Below are positions 34,023 through 41,842 of a DNA stretch of 64,000 bases, one piece after another; the first letter of the stretch is position 1; the number at the start of each line of letters is the position of its first letter. Source of the stretch: Lachnospiraceae bacterium (GTDB lineage: Bacteria > Bacillota > Clostridia > Lachnospirales > Lachnospiraceae); the NCBI GenBank assembly GCA_017936885.1, contig JAGBEO010000036.1, positions 1-64,000 of the forward strand. Direction: 5' to 3'. Under the pieces are notes generated by a model. That model saw only the letters and a list, made by a program, of their open reading frames with translations, was not told the DNA's origin and ran no database searches. A program made the translations under genes and the position numbers.

Positions 34023-35777
34023 ATGGATAACATCAAATTCGGAAAATTTATTAAAGATGTCAGAAGAGAGAAAGGGCTGACCCAGAAACAGCTTGCAGAC
34101 ATTCTTCATGTGTCGGACAAAGCGGTGTCCAAGTGGGAGAACGGTATCGGCTTTCCGGACATCAAGCTGTTAGAACCGCTTGCGGAAGTTCTGGAAGTAA
34201 GTCTTCTGGAATTGATGCAGAGTGAACGGAATAAAGAGCAGCAGATGGATGCGAAGGACGTGGAACGGGTAGTGGCGGACACAGTCGCCCAGTCGGAGAA
34301 AATGGAAGAGCGGCGGCTTCAAATGTGGAAGATACGGCTTTTACTGATTGCCGGTGGCAGCGGTATTATTTATCTGGTCTTCGTGGGGTTATCTTTTATT
34401 CTGCGGCAGAGCCGGGATGTGGGGCAGACCGTGGAAGTTTTGATGCAGACAAGGGCATGGTATGAGAATCCGGTTACCTTCTATGTGTGGGTTGGGCTTC
34501 TCACCATCGGCTGTGCGGTGGCGGCTTTTCTGATTCTGTGGAAGACAGAGCATTTTACCGTGGGTGTGCGGATCGGTAGACACCGGATCAAAGGAATTCT
34601 GACGATTGTCATGGATATGTTGGTAGTATTGCTGCTGCATACTTATATGACTAATATTGCGAGCAATCAGGAACAGTTTATGGCGCTTCCCGATGCCATT
34701 CCCGTCAATGCATATTTGTCTAATAATACAGGAACGAATCTGGCAGATATCATGATTTCCGAGCGGATCGTGGAGGGACTTGAAAATTCTTCCTACGTGA
34801 AAGACCTGAATCTGACGGTACGGTTGAAAGCAGGGGTGGATCAGGTAGACCCCTATGATTGGAAGACTTTAGATTTGTACCTGTGCGGCGTTAACAGACT
34901 GGAAGCAGCCGGTGGAATGAAAGAGACTTCTATCGTCTGGAATACAGGTATGGATGCTTCCATATTTGAAAGCAGTAAGCCGCTGTGCGTGGTGTCTAAG
35001 ACACTGATGGAGGAAAGGAACTGGAAACTGGGAGATCATATTAAGCTGTGTCAGTACTACTATTACCGGGACGGTTATCAGGGTTTGGAATTGTTTTTGA
35101 ACCCTTTGGAGGACGTGACCTATGAGATCGCCGGGTATTCGGATATGGAAGGGATTACGTCAGCGCCGGAATGGGCACCGCCGGATATTCTGGTGCCGTT
35201 TGAAGCAGTGAGGGAATGTCATCACAGACAGGAACTCTCTTTTGCGGCTCATTCCGCTGATTTCATGGTGGCGGACACGCTGAATCTGAATGATTTTAAA
35301 CAGGAGATGAAAGACTTAGGGCTTGGGAGTGTCACACCGTTAGCTACCGAGATTTCCTATATCGGTACGGTGTTAAATGTGAATGATTCCACTTTCATTA
35401 ACGCGGCAGGCAGGCTGCGGCGGCTGATTGATACGGTCAGTGCCTTTTTCCCATTTCTGCTGGTGCTGATCGTATGCGTCGGTTATCTGGTCACCCTGCT
35501 TTTGTTAAGCAGCAGAAAACAGGAGATGGCGCTGCTTCGTTCCATCGGTGTAAGCCGCGGCAAATGTTTCTGGATCTTCTTTCAGGAACAGCTTCTGTTA
35601 GCGGTGGCAGGTATCTCGGTGGGCAGTCTGCTGGCAGTGTTGTTGCAGGGTAATCATGGAGGAAGTTCGGTACTGACCGGATGTCTGGTAGGAATCTTTT
35701 ATATGCTGGGCAATGGGCTGGCACTTTACAAGCTGTTAAAGGTAAGCGTTATGGAAGCGCTGTTTCAGGCTGACTAA
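34023..35777 (+). CDS. XRE helix-turn-helix fused to FtsX/MacB-type permease
   Basis: A 584-residue protein with an unusual domain order. Residues 8-63 are a classic XRE/Cro helix-turn-helix (EKGLTQKQLADILHVSDKAV then SKWENG). Then come three membrane spans (about 103-125, 152-172, 195-212), an extracellular domain of about 220 residues and three C-terminal spans with the FtsX-like motif SRKQEMALLRSIGVSRGK. The ribosome site is GAAAGGA before ATG 34023. The gene is directly followed by an ABC ATPase and a second permease, so the transporter has a DNA-binding domain at its cytosolic end. I see no frameshift or stop that would make this two genes. It may couple transporter occupancy to transcription of its own operon (inference). 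Confidence 0.87.
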   Translation: MDNIKFGKFIKDVRREKGLTQKQLADILHVSDKAVSKWENGIGFPDIKLLEPLAEVLEVSLLELMQSERNKEQQMDAKDVERVVADTVAQSEKMEERRLQMWKIRLLLIAGGSGIIYLVFVGLSFILRQSRDVGQTVEVLMQTRAWYENPVTFYVWVGLLTIGCAVAAFLILWKTEHFTVGVRIGRHRIKGILTIVMDMLVVLLLHTYMTNIASNQEQFMALPDAIPVNAYLSNNTGTNLADIMISERIVEGLENSSYVKDLNLTVRLKAGVDQVDPYDWKTLDLYLCGVNRLEAAGGMKETSIVWNTGMDASIFESSKPLCVVSKTLMEERNWKLGDHIKLCQYYYYRDGYQGLELFLNPLEDVTYEIAGYSDMEGITSAPEWAPPDILVPFEAVRECHHRQELSFAAHSADFMVADTLNLNDFKQEMKDLGLGSVTPLATEISYIGTVLNVNDSTFINAAGRLRRLIDTVSAFFPFLLVLIVCVGYLVTLLLLSSRKQEMALLRSIGVSRGKCFWIFFQEQLLLAVAGISVGSLLAVLLQGNHGGSSVLTGCLVGIFYMLGNGLALYKLLKVSVMEALFQAD

Positions 35778-35902
35778 GTTCTGTAAGTGATTCGGGTTTG
35801 CAAGTGGATTGGCTTCTGAAAACAGACCTGGGTACTGCAAACAGATCGGGATTTGTAAATGAATTAGGTATCATATCGGAGAGCATGGAGGTAAGAAAAG
35901 AA

Positions 35903-36574
35903 ATGGAAACATTACGTGCAGAAAAAGTATCTTACAGTTATCAGACAAAATATCAGAAAGTGGATGCGGTGCGGGAGGTAAGCTGTATCTTTGAACATAA
36001 GAAAATGTATGCGATCATAGGCGAGTCCGGGAGCGGCAAGAGCACCTTTTTGTCACTGCTGGCGGGGCTGGACGTGCCGGATGCGGGAACGATCTATGTA
36101 CAGGGGCAGTCCTTAAAAGAAATGGACCGGGATGCCTACAGGCTGAATCAGGCTTCGGTGGTGTATCAGTCTTTTCATCTGTTCCCTCTTCTGAATGCGC
36201 TGGAAAATGTGATGCTGCCCCTGGAATTTAAGGGCATGAAGAAAAAGGATGCCAAAAGAGCAGCACAGGAGCTTTTGCACAAGGTAGGGCTTACGGAGAA
36301 AATCTACCGTCAGTTTCCCAAAATGATGAGCGGCGGCGAGCAGCAGAGAGTTGCCATTGCAAGAGCAGTGGCGGCAGGCGGCGAAGTGATCCTGGCAGAC
36401 GAGCCTACGGGTAATCTGGATTCGGAAAATGAGGAGAAGATTGTGGAACTGCTTAAAAATCTGGCGCATGAGGACGGCTACACGGTTATCGTGATCACGC
36501 ACAATCCCAGTGTGGCAGAGGCGGCAGATCACGTATTTCGCATGAAAGACGGCGCCATGGAAGCGGTGCGTTAG
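35903..36574 (+). CDS. ABC transporter ATP-binding protein (MacB/LolD type)
   Basis: A 223-residue ATPase. Walker A is GESGSGKS, the signature MMSGGEQQRVAIARA, Walker B VILADEPTGNLDSE, H-loop VITHN. This is the MacB/LolD/BceA-like class that drives mechanotransmission-type exporters. Start 35903 gives the typical length and has GGAGG 11 bases upstream; ATG 35885 and earlier TTG codons are alternatives. It is flanked by two FtsX-like permeases, one carrying the XRE domain. Probable role is peptide or antibiotic detoxification. Confidence 0.92.
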   Translation: METLRAEKVSYSYQTKYQKVDAVREVSCIFEHKKMYAIIGESGSGKSTFLSLLAGLDVPDAGTIYVQGQSLKEMDRDAYRLNQASVVYQSFHLFPLLNALENVMLPLEFKGMKKKDAKRAAQELLHKVGLTEKIYRQFPKMMSGGEQQRVAIARAVAAGGEVILADEPTGNLDSENEEKIVELLKNLAHEDGYTVIVITHNPSVAEAADHVFRMKDGAMEAVR

Positions 36575-36618
36575 TAGGAAATTATGCTGCGCCTGAATGC
36601 GCAGACTGAGAAAGGAGC

Positions 36619-38433
36619 ATGGCTATCACTATGATAATCAGAAACAGTATCCGGCAGCTTTGGCGGATGAAGGGGAAGACTTTTTTATTTATTTTGCTGC
36701 TGCTTCTGGCATCGGGACTTTGCAGTATGGGGGTTGGTTTCTGGAAAATAAACAGCAGGAATATGGAGAAATACGAAGATAGCTTTATGACCATCGGTAC
36801 AGTGGAGCAGAAGGCAAGCACAATGCAGGAGATACGGCAATGGGATGCGGAGACGAAAAGCTATCATATTTACAGCAAAAATGTGTATGACACCTATGTG
36901 CCGGAATCGGTGCTGGATTTTGAAGGAGCGGATTATCTGTCCAGTCCCGAGAAGCGGGTCACGTATATCGCTTACAACCCGGATTACAAGACCTATGACG
37001 GTTTAAACCAGCTGTTTGTGGTTGAGGTATCGCCCAGGGAAGATGTGGTGCCTGATCATCCGGTCTTACTGGAGATCAAGAAGGTGTGGCACGGGACCGG
37101 ATTATATGAAGGTATGTATTTTACGTTCTGCAGCCACTACGATCCCGAACCTGAGATGATGTATCAGGATAAGACCTATATCATGTGTGTCGATAGTATT
37201 TTGGGACATGAGAGCGAGGTGGAATTTCGTCCGGTTATGGTAACTGAGTCGGACCAATATGCGGCTGACGGTACGATAATAGAAAATTCTATTGCAGGGC
37301 ATTATTATGATGAAGTGACAGAAGATTTCTATGAGTCTGAGAGAGGGAGACGGTGGCTGAATTTCTTAGAATGTCTGGATTACCGGAATAATATTTTTCC
37401 GGTCACGGGAACCGATAATATCCATCTGATGATGGGATTCTACAGGGGAGATAATTATATCAGCTTCGGCAGGGAATTTACCGAAGAAGAGTATGAGTCC
37501 GGTGCAAAAGTATGTCTGGTATCGGAGCCATTCGCCTATAAAAACGGATTTGAGGTAGGTGATTCTGTAAGGCTGCCGCTGCTTTGTGCAGATCATAAGT
37601 ATAGCGGCGGGGCAAGCTTTGGCAGCGCTGGATTTAGAAGTTGCTCTTTTTTGAATGCGCAGGGGGAGATCTATGAGCCTTTCGAGGACAGCGAGTATGA
37701 AATTGTAGGAATCTACGGTGGAGTTGCATCGTCTATGCTTGATGAATACAGTATGGGCTATAACGAGGTGGTGATTCCGGCAAAATCCGTGAAGAACAGT
37801 GATGCAGATAACATTATTGCCTATGGTCCCATGTTTGGCTCTACCACTTCTTTTGAAATTGAGAACGGAACCATAGATGAGTATATGGAGAAGTGGAGCA
37901 GACAGGGTATCGACAATGTGGAGATCACCTTTTATGACAAGGGCTACACGAAATTACAGTCCGGTATGGAGAACATGAAAAGCATTTCCCGGATTCTGGC
38001 TGCCATGGGAGCGGCGATGGTTCTGATGGTGCTTGGGTATTTCACATGGTTGTTTATCCTGCGTCAGGGAGAGCGGACTGCGGTGGAGCGGTGTCTGGGA
38101 TTTCGCAAGTGGCAAAGCTTCCTGTCCATGTTCACCGGGATTTTTCTGATTATTCTGGTGGGAAGTGCCCTGGGATGTACCGCTGGCAGCGTGCTTTCTG
38201 CCCGCATTGCAGGCTCTATGGAAAATATCAGCTATTATGATACGACCTTCGGCAACAGTGCAGCGGTGGAGATGGAAGAGGATATAGAACTGGAAGAAGA
38301 AACCTTTTACCCGGTGGAAGCAGCGGCAGGTACGATGGCGGCGGTTCTTGTGACAGGAAGCGTGATGGCAGGAATCGGAATCGGATGCAATTTGAGGAAG
38401 GAACCGATGGAACTGTTAGGGAAAGCGAGATAG
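36619..38433 (+). CDS. ABC transporter permease, FtsX-like family
   Basis: A 604-residue membrane protein. An N-terminal span (about 17-39) is followed by an extracellular region of about 410 residues and three C-terminal spans. The motif ERTAVERCLGFRKWQSFLSMFTG in the C-terminal spans is the FtsX-type region. It is the partner of the upstream ATPase (44 bases away, GAAAGGAG before ATG). It lacks the XRE domain, so the exporter is probably a heterodimer of a DNA-binding and a plain permease subunit. Substrate unknown. Confidence 0.9.
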   Translation: MAITMIIRNSIRQLWRMKGKTFLFILLLLLASGLCSMGVGFWKINSRNMEKYEDSFMTIGTVEQKASTMQEIRQWDAETKSYHIYSKNVYDTYVPESVLDFEGADYLSSPEKRVTYIAYNPDYKTYDGLNQLFVVEVSPREDVVPDHPVLLEIKKVWHGTGLYEGMYFTFCSHYDPEPEMMYQDKTYIMCVDSILGHESEVEFRPVMVTESDQYAADGTIIENSIAGHYYDEVTEDFYESERGRRWLNFLECLDYRNNIFPVTGTDNIHLMMGFYRGDNYISFGREFTEEEYESGAKVCLVSEPFAYKNGFEVGDSVRLPLLCADHKYSGGASFGSAGFRSCSFLNAQGEIYEPFEDSEYEIVGIYGGVASSMLDEYSMGYNEVVIPAKSVKNSDADNIIAYGPMFGSTTSFEIENGTIDEYMEKWSRQGIDNVEITFYDKGYTKLQSGMENMKSISRILAAMGAAMVLMVLGYFTWLFILRQGERTAVERCLGFRKWQSFLSMFTGIFLIILVGSALGCTAGSVLSARIAGSMENISYYDTTFGNSAAVEMEEDIELEEETFYPVEAAAGTMAAVLVTGSVMAGIGIGCNLRKEPMELLGKAR

Positions 38434-38659
38434 AAGAAACGAGGCAGCAATGCATGGCAGGAAAAATGAGATAGAAGAAGCGGGATAGAAAAGGCGATGA
38501 TATAGAAAGAGATATATTAAAGGAATGAAAGAACCCAAGAGAAATGAATAGAATGAAAGAGCTGCATAAGATTGCAAAAGGCATATAGAAGAACTACAAT
38601 GAAAGGGAGTCTGTTATATGAAGTTTAGCGGTAAATCGGGAACGGAAGGGGAAGATTGT

Positions 38660-39073
38660 ATGTGGATTTTATTTGCCATATTGTCAGCGGTCTTTGCGGC
38701 ACTTACCTCCATACTGGCGAAGGTCGGCATTGAAGGTGTAAATTCAAATCTTGCGACAGCCATCAGAACAGTGGTGGTAGTGATTATGGCGTGGGGCATG
38801 GTTTTTCTGACCCATGCACAGAATGGAATTTCGGAAATAAGCAAAAAGAGCTGGATATTTCTGATTCTGTCCGGTTTGGCTACAGGTGCATCATGGCTGT
38901 GCTATTACAGGGCATTACAGACAGGGGATGCTTCCAAGGTCGTTCCAATCGATAAGCTCAGTGTTGTCATAACAATGGTGCTTGCTTTTGTTTTTCTGCA
39001 TGAAGAGTTTACAGCCAAATCTCTGATCGGCTGTGTCTTAATTGGTGTGGGAACCTTGATTATGGTTTTATAG
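38660..39073 (+). CDS. EamA-like small membrane transporter
   Basis: A 137-residue polytopic protein with about four to five membrane helices, corresponding to a single EamA (DMT) domain. Full DMT transporters have two such domains, so this one would act as a dimer, as many 140-residue relatives do. The N-terminus reads WILFAILSAVFAALTSILAK. Start 38660 has GAAGGGGAAG upstream; a 14-residue longer reading from 38618 is polar and unlike the family. The 184-base gap before 38618 is purine-rich with no gene that I see. Function unknown. Confidence 0.85.
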   Translation: MWILFAILSAVFAALTSILAKVGIEGVNSNLATAIRTVVVVIMAWGMVFLTHAQNGISEISKKSWIFLILSGLATGASWLCYYRALQTGDASKVVPIDKLSVVITMVLAFVFLHEEFTAKSLIGCVLIGVGTLIMVL

Positions 39074-39147
39074 TAATATTTAGATTTCCAATTTGAAATT
39101 CTAAATTTGAATCTAAAAGAAGTAAAGAAGAAAAGCCGGAAATTTAA

Positions 39148-39201
39148 GAAGAGAGCGCTGCTTCACAACTGTCAAGCCAGTTGTTTGGCTGCGCTCTCTT
39201 C
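39148..39201. terminator. Convergent bidirectional terminator
   Basis: GAAGAGAGCGC (39148-39158) pairs perfectly with GCGCTCTCTTC (39191-39201), with an inner stem ACAACTG/CAGTTGT. It lies between convergent genes and serves both. A further 8-base inverted repeat TTTAGATT/AATCTAAA lies at 39079-39117. Confidence 0.88.
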
Positions 39202-39249
39202 CTATGTATCACTTCTAATTAAAATGAAAGACTGATCATCGGGATTATA

Positions 39250-39996
39250 CTAGATACTGAAATCAAAATGGCCGCCCGGCAGGTTGGTAGTGGTTTCTTC
39301 TTTGATGATGTCCCAGTCAACGCCTGCGATTTTTTCAAGCAGTTCCTCCGTGGAGCTTGCGTAAACCGTGGTGCGTTTGCCCTTCTCCACATTGTACGCA
39401 TCATAGTTCTGGGCGGCGGCTTTCTCTGCATCTGCTGTTTTGGCATCAGCGGCAGCTTCTTTCTTCTCCTCGCGGATTTTATCCACGAATTCCTTCTGAC
39501 GTTCGCTGACTTTCTCTAATTCAGCGAAGAAGGAAACCTCGCCGTCCTTGCCGATGGTAACGCCAAGCTGAACGACCTGATCCCCGTTTTCGGTATCCTT
39601 AAGCTGTTCCTTTAAATCATCCAGCTTGCCGACAGCTTCATCAAGAAGCGCAAGATTCTGGTTCTTAACCTCTTCGTCTTCAGCCATACGCTCTAATTCT
39701 TCCGGATCGATTAAGACACTGTATTCCTTCGTTCCGCGGGACAGATAAGAAGCAGCTTCTTCCTCGGAGTCATAGTCAGCTACGATAAAATCCATGTTGC
39801 CGTACTGTTTCTTTAATTCCTGTAGAAGCGCTTTGGCTTTATCGCTCAGCTTTACACTGCTATGCTCTGTCTTTTTGGTCTCTTCTGTCTTCTTGGAAGC
39901 ATCGGATTTCTGGGTTTTATCCTGTTCCTTTTTATTCTGTACCGTACTGTTGTAATAGTTGCTTTGATACACGCTGTATCCGTTTACTTTGCTCAT
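39250..39996 (-). CDS. Unknown coiled-coil protein, relative of the 21946 paralogue
   Basis: A 248-residue protein starting MSKVNGYSVYQSNYYNS (AGGAGGG 8 bases before the start codon). A Lys/Glu/Thr-rich segment (residues 15-50) leads to LKKQYGNMDF and VLIDPEELERMAEDEE, clearly the same as KYGNVTIQ and VIIAPNILEQMANDPE in the protein at 21946-22683. A GVTIGKDGEVSFF strand and an Ala/Lys/Glu-rich coiled coil follow. It is the only paralogue on the minus strand and the only one outside the 17-25 kb block. Function unknown. Confidence 0.8.
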   Translation of the reverse strand: MSKVNGYSVYQSNYYNSTVQNKKEQDKTQKSDASKKTEETKKTEHSSVKLSDKAKALLQELKKQYGNMDFIVADYDSEEEAASYLSRGTKEYSVLIDPEELERMAEDEEVKNQNLALLDEAVGKLDDLKEQLKDTENGDQVVQLGVTIGKDGEVSFFAELEKVSERQKEFVDKIREEKKEAAADAKTADAEKAAAQNYDAYNVEKGKRTTVYASSTEELLEKIAGVDWDIIKEETTTNLPGGHFDFSI

Positions 39997-40218
39997 GGTG
40001 TGCCCTCCTTAGCATGATTCGTAAATCCGTTTACTCATAGCGGCATGGTTTGACCGCTTCTTATATATTATATATCGTTAGGTTGGCGGTTTTTATTAAG
40101 TGCTAAATATATTTTTTGAAATCTTTTAAAATCTTTTGCTGCCTTCCGCAATTGCCGTTTGCCGTCTTTCCGGATGCCTTTTTACAACCACTGATTTAAG
40201 TAAAAGCATAAGAGATAA
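39997..40218. other. Gap between divergent genes
   Basis: No gene is seen. The segment holds an inverted repeat GCGGcATGG...GACCGC at about 40041-40061, which could form a small hairpin, and AT-rich stretches that may contain the minus-strand gene promoter. A plausible minus-strand promoter was not pinned down. Confidence 0.4.
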
Positions 40219-40247
40219 TTGACAAAAAAAAGGAAGCGTAGTATAAC
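40219..40247 (+). promoter_or_regulatory. Promoter of the IscU-like gene
   Basis: TTGACA (40219-40224), 17-base spacer, TATAAC (40242-40247). The untranslated region to the ATG at 40420 is about 165 bases and holds no obvious IscR-type palindrome. Confidence 0.65.
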
Positions 40248-40419
40248 TTATCATATAAAGCATATTAAAATAATAGGAATATAGAAGATTGAAAAGCTGT
40301 TTCAGGATACATATAGTATCGAAACACATAGTATCATGGAAGGATTGGTATGATAGATAGAAGTGTTGGTATTATAGAAGCATAGTGAGGCAGCAGCAGA
40401 TAGAAGGAGAGTGTATATT

Positions 40420-40857
40420 ATGTATAGTGAAAAAGTAATTGATCATTTCAGCAACCCAAGAAATGTGGGTGAAATAGAAGATCCCAGCGGTGTGGGAACT
40501 GTAGGCAATGCCAAATGCGGCGATATCATGAGAATGTATCTGGACATCGACGATAACGGCATTATCAGAGAGGCGAAGTTTAAGACCTTCGGCTGCGGTG
40601 CGGCTATCGCCACAAGCTCTATGGCAACAGAGCTTGTGAAAGGAAAGACCGTGCAGGAAGCGCTGAAAGTGACGAATAAGGCTGTGATGGAGGCGTTGGA
40701 CGGTCTGCCTCCGGTGAAGGTGCACTGTTCGCTTCTGGCAGAGGAAGCAATTCATGCGGCATTGTGGGATTATGCGAAGAAGAATGGAATCGTGATTGAA
40801 GGCTTAAAGGAGCCGGTAGACGATATCGAAGAGTCGGCGGAGTATGATGCGCTGTAA
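40420..40857 (+). CDS. IscU/NifU-like iron-sulfur scaffold
   Basis: A 145-residue protein. The scaffold Cys are C33 in NAKCGD (with the Asp two residues later), C59 in TFGCGAAI and C103 in VHCSLLAEEA, as in IscU/NifU N-terminal domains. The start at 40420 is preferred over GTG 40411, because GGAG (40404-40408 region) is too close to the latter. It lies directly before an Rrf2 gene. No cysteine desulfurase (IscS/NifS) follows, so sulfur supply must come from elsewhere in the genome. Confidence 0.93.
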   Translation: MYSEKVIDHFSNPRNVGEIEDPSGVGTVGNAKCGDIMRMYLDIDDNGIIREAKFKTFGCGAAIATSSMATELVKGKTVQEALKVTNKAVMEALDGLPPVKVHCSLLAEEAIHAALWDYAKKNGIVIEGLKEPVDDIEESAEYDAL

Positions 40858-40905
40858 GCGGAGTGGGAAAATTTTGTAAACAGGAAAAAGGAGAACAGAA
40901 GAAAG

Positions 40906-41340
40906 ATGAAGATTTCAACCAAAGGCAGATATGCGCTCAGACTGATGCTGGATCTGGCACTGAACAATACCGGAGAGCCGATTCGGATTAAGGATATTGC
41001 AGCCAGACAGGAGATATCAGACAAATATTTGGAGCAGATCATTTCCACCCTGAATAAAGCGGGATTTGTGAAAAGTATCAGGGGACCGCAAGGGGGATAC
41101 CGTCTGACGAAAGAGCCTGCCCAGTATACGGTAGGCATGATCCTGCGGCTGACAGAAGGTTCCCTTGCTCCGGTAGCATGTCTGGAGGATGAGGTCAATA
41201 CCTGTGAACGGCAGGATACCTGTGCAACCCTTAAGCTGTGGCAGATGTTGAACACGGCAATCAGTGACGTGGTGGATCATGTGACCTTAGCAGACCTGGT
41301 GGAATGGCAGAATGAGAAAATGAGTAATTATGTGATATAG
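40906..41340 (+). CDS. Rrf2 family regulator, IscR-like
   Basis: A 144-residue Rrf2 protein. The winged helix reads KGRYALRLMLDLA and ISDKYLEQIISTL. Cys92, Cys100 and Cys106 follow, closely spaced like the [2Fe-2S]-binding Cys of IscR (92, 98, 104 in Escherichia coli). GGAG lies upstream. It follows the IscU gene by 48 bases, so it probably senses Fe-S status. The usual order in isc operons is regulator first; here the scaffold comes first. Distinct in Cys pattern from the Rrf2 protein at 8697. Confidence 0.9.
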   Translation: MKISTKGRYALRLMLDLALNNTGEPIRIKDIAARQEISDKYLEQIISTLNKAGFVKSIRGPQGGYRLTKEPAQYTVGMILRLTEGSLAPVACLEDEVNTCERQDTCATLKLWQMLNTAISDVVDHVTLADLVEWQNEKMSNYVI

Positions 41341-41391
41341 TTACAGTTCACACCGCATGTCGGTTTCGGTTCGTTATTCAGCATATCTGAT

Positions 41392-41424
41392 GTGAACTGC
41401 AAGAATCCGTGAACTGCAAGAATC
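41392..41424 (+). repeat. Tandem 16-base direct repeat upstream of the trp promoter
   Basis: GTGAACTGCAAGAATC occurs at 41392-41407 and 41409-41424, one base apart. The first copy overlaps the 3' arm of an inverted repeat CAGTTCACA (41344-41352)/TGTGAACTG (41391-41399), a possible terminator of the IscR-like gene. The repeat ends 11 bases before the trp -35. Confidence 0.6.
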
Positions 41425-41435
41425 ATAAAAAAGGG

Positions 41436-41464
41436 TTGACGCACGGAACAGTCTGTGCTATGCT
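41436..41464 (+). promoter_or_regulatory. Promoter of the trp operon
   Basis: TTGACG (41436-41441), 17-base spacer, TATGCT (41459-41464). Transcription would begin near 41471 and run through the T-box leader. Confidence 0.8.
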
Positions 41465-41470
41465 TTATCC

Positions 41471-41740
41471 AATTAAAGAATGAAAGTCAGTGAGCAAAAA
41501 GAGTACTGAGAGATGTGACATCACAGAGAGCCGGCGGCGGTGAGAGACGGTATGAAGCACTTTTAGGAATGGGTTTGTGAGACGCAGGTCGAATACAGAA
41601 TGAAATGTTAGTAGACTGAGCCGTAACTCTGCGTTAAAGAGAGCGATATCAGGCATAAGCCTCGTATCTGTGATAAGTCGACGATTGAATTGGTGGCGGG
41701 TATTTTCCGATTGGAAGGTACCTGCCTTTTTATTTTACTA
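41471..41740 (+). promoter_or_regulatory. T-box riboswitch leader, tryptophan-specific
   Basis: The leader has Stem I elements (GAGAGCCGGCGG and GGTGAGAGACGG near 41526-41550), a candidate specifier TGG at 41570-41572 (Trp codon), and the antiterminator sequence with TTGGTGG near 41690-41696. A terminator follows: GGCGGGTA (41695-41702) pairs with TACCTGCC (41719-41726) followed by TTTTTATTTT. Uncharged tRNA-Trp would pair with specifier and T-box and let transcription into trpE. The rest of the leader, to the trpE start at 41843, is untranslated. Confidence 0.82.
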
Positions 41741-41842
41741 AGAACCTTGGTTGTTGGAATTGTTTGTACTGCTGATGCGGCATGTCTGAAATGTGAAAAG
41801 CTGTTTGTATGAAACGAAAAGTTCATGATGGAGGGTAATCGT

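Noticed and set aside
38434-38617. Purine-rich repeats (GATAGAA-type) before the EamA gene
   Set aside because: Irregular units, no consistent period; probably low-complexity spacer.
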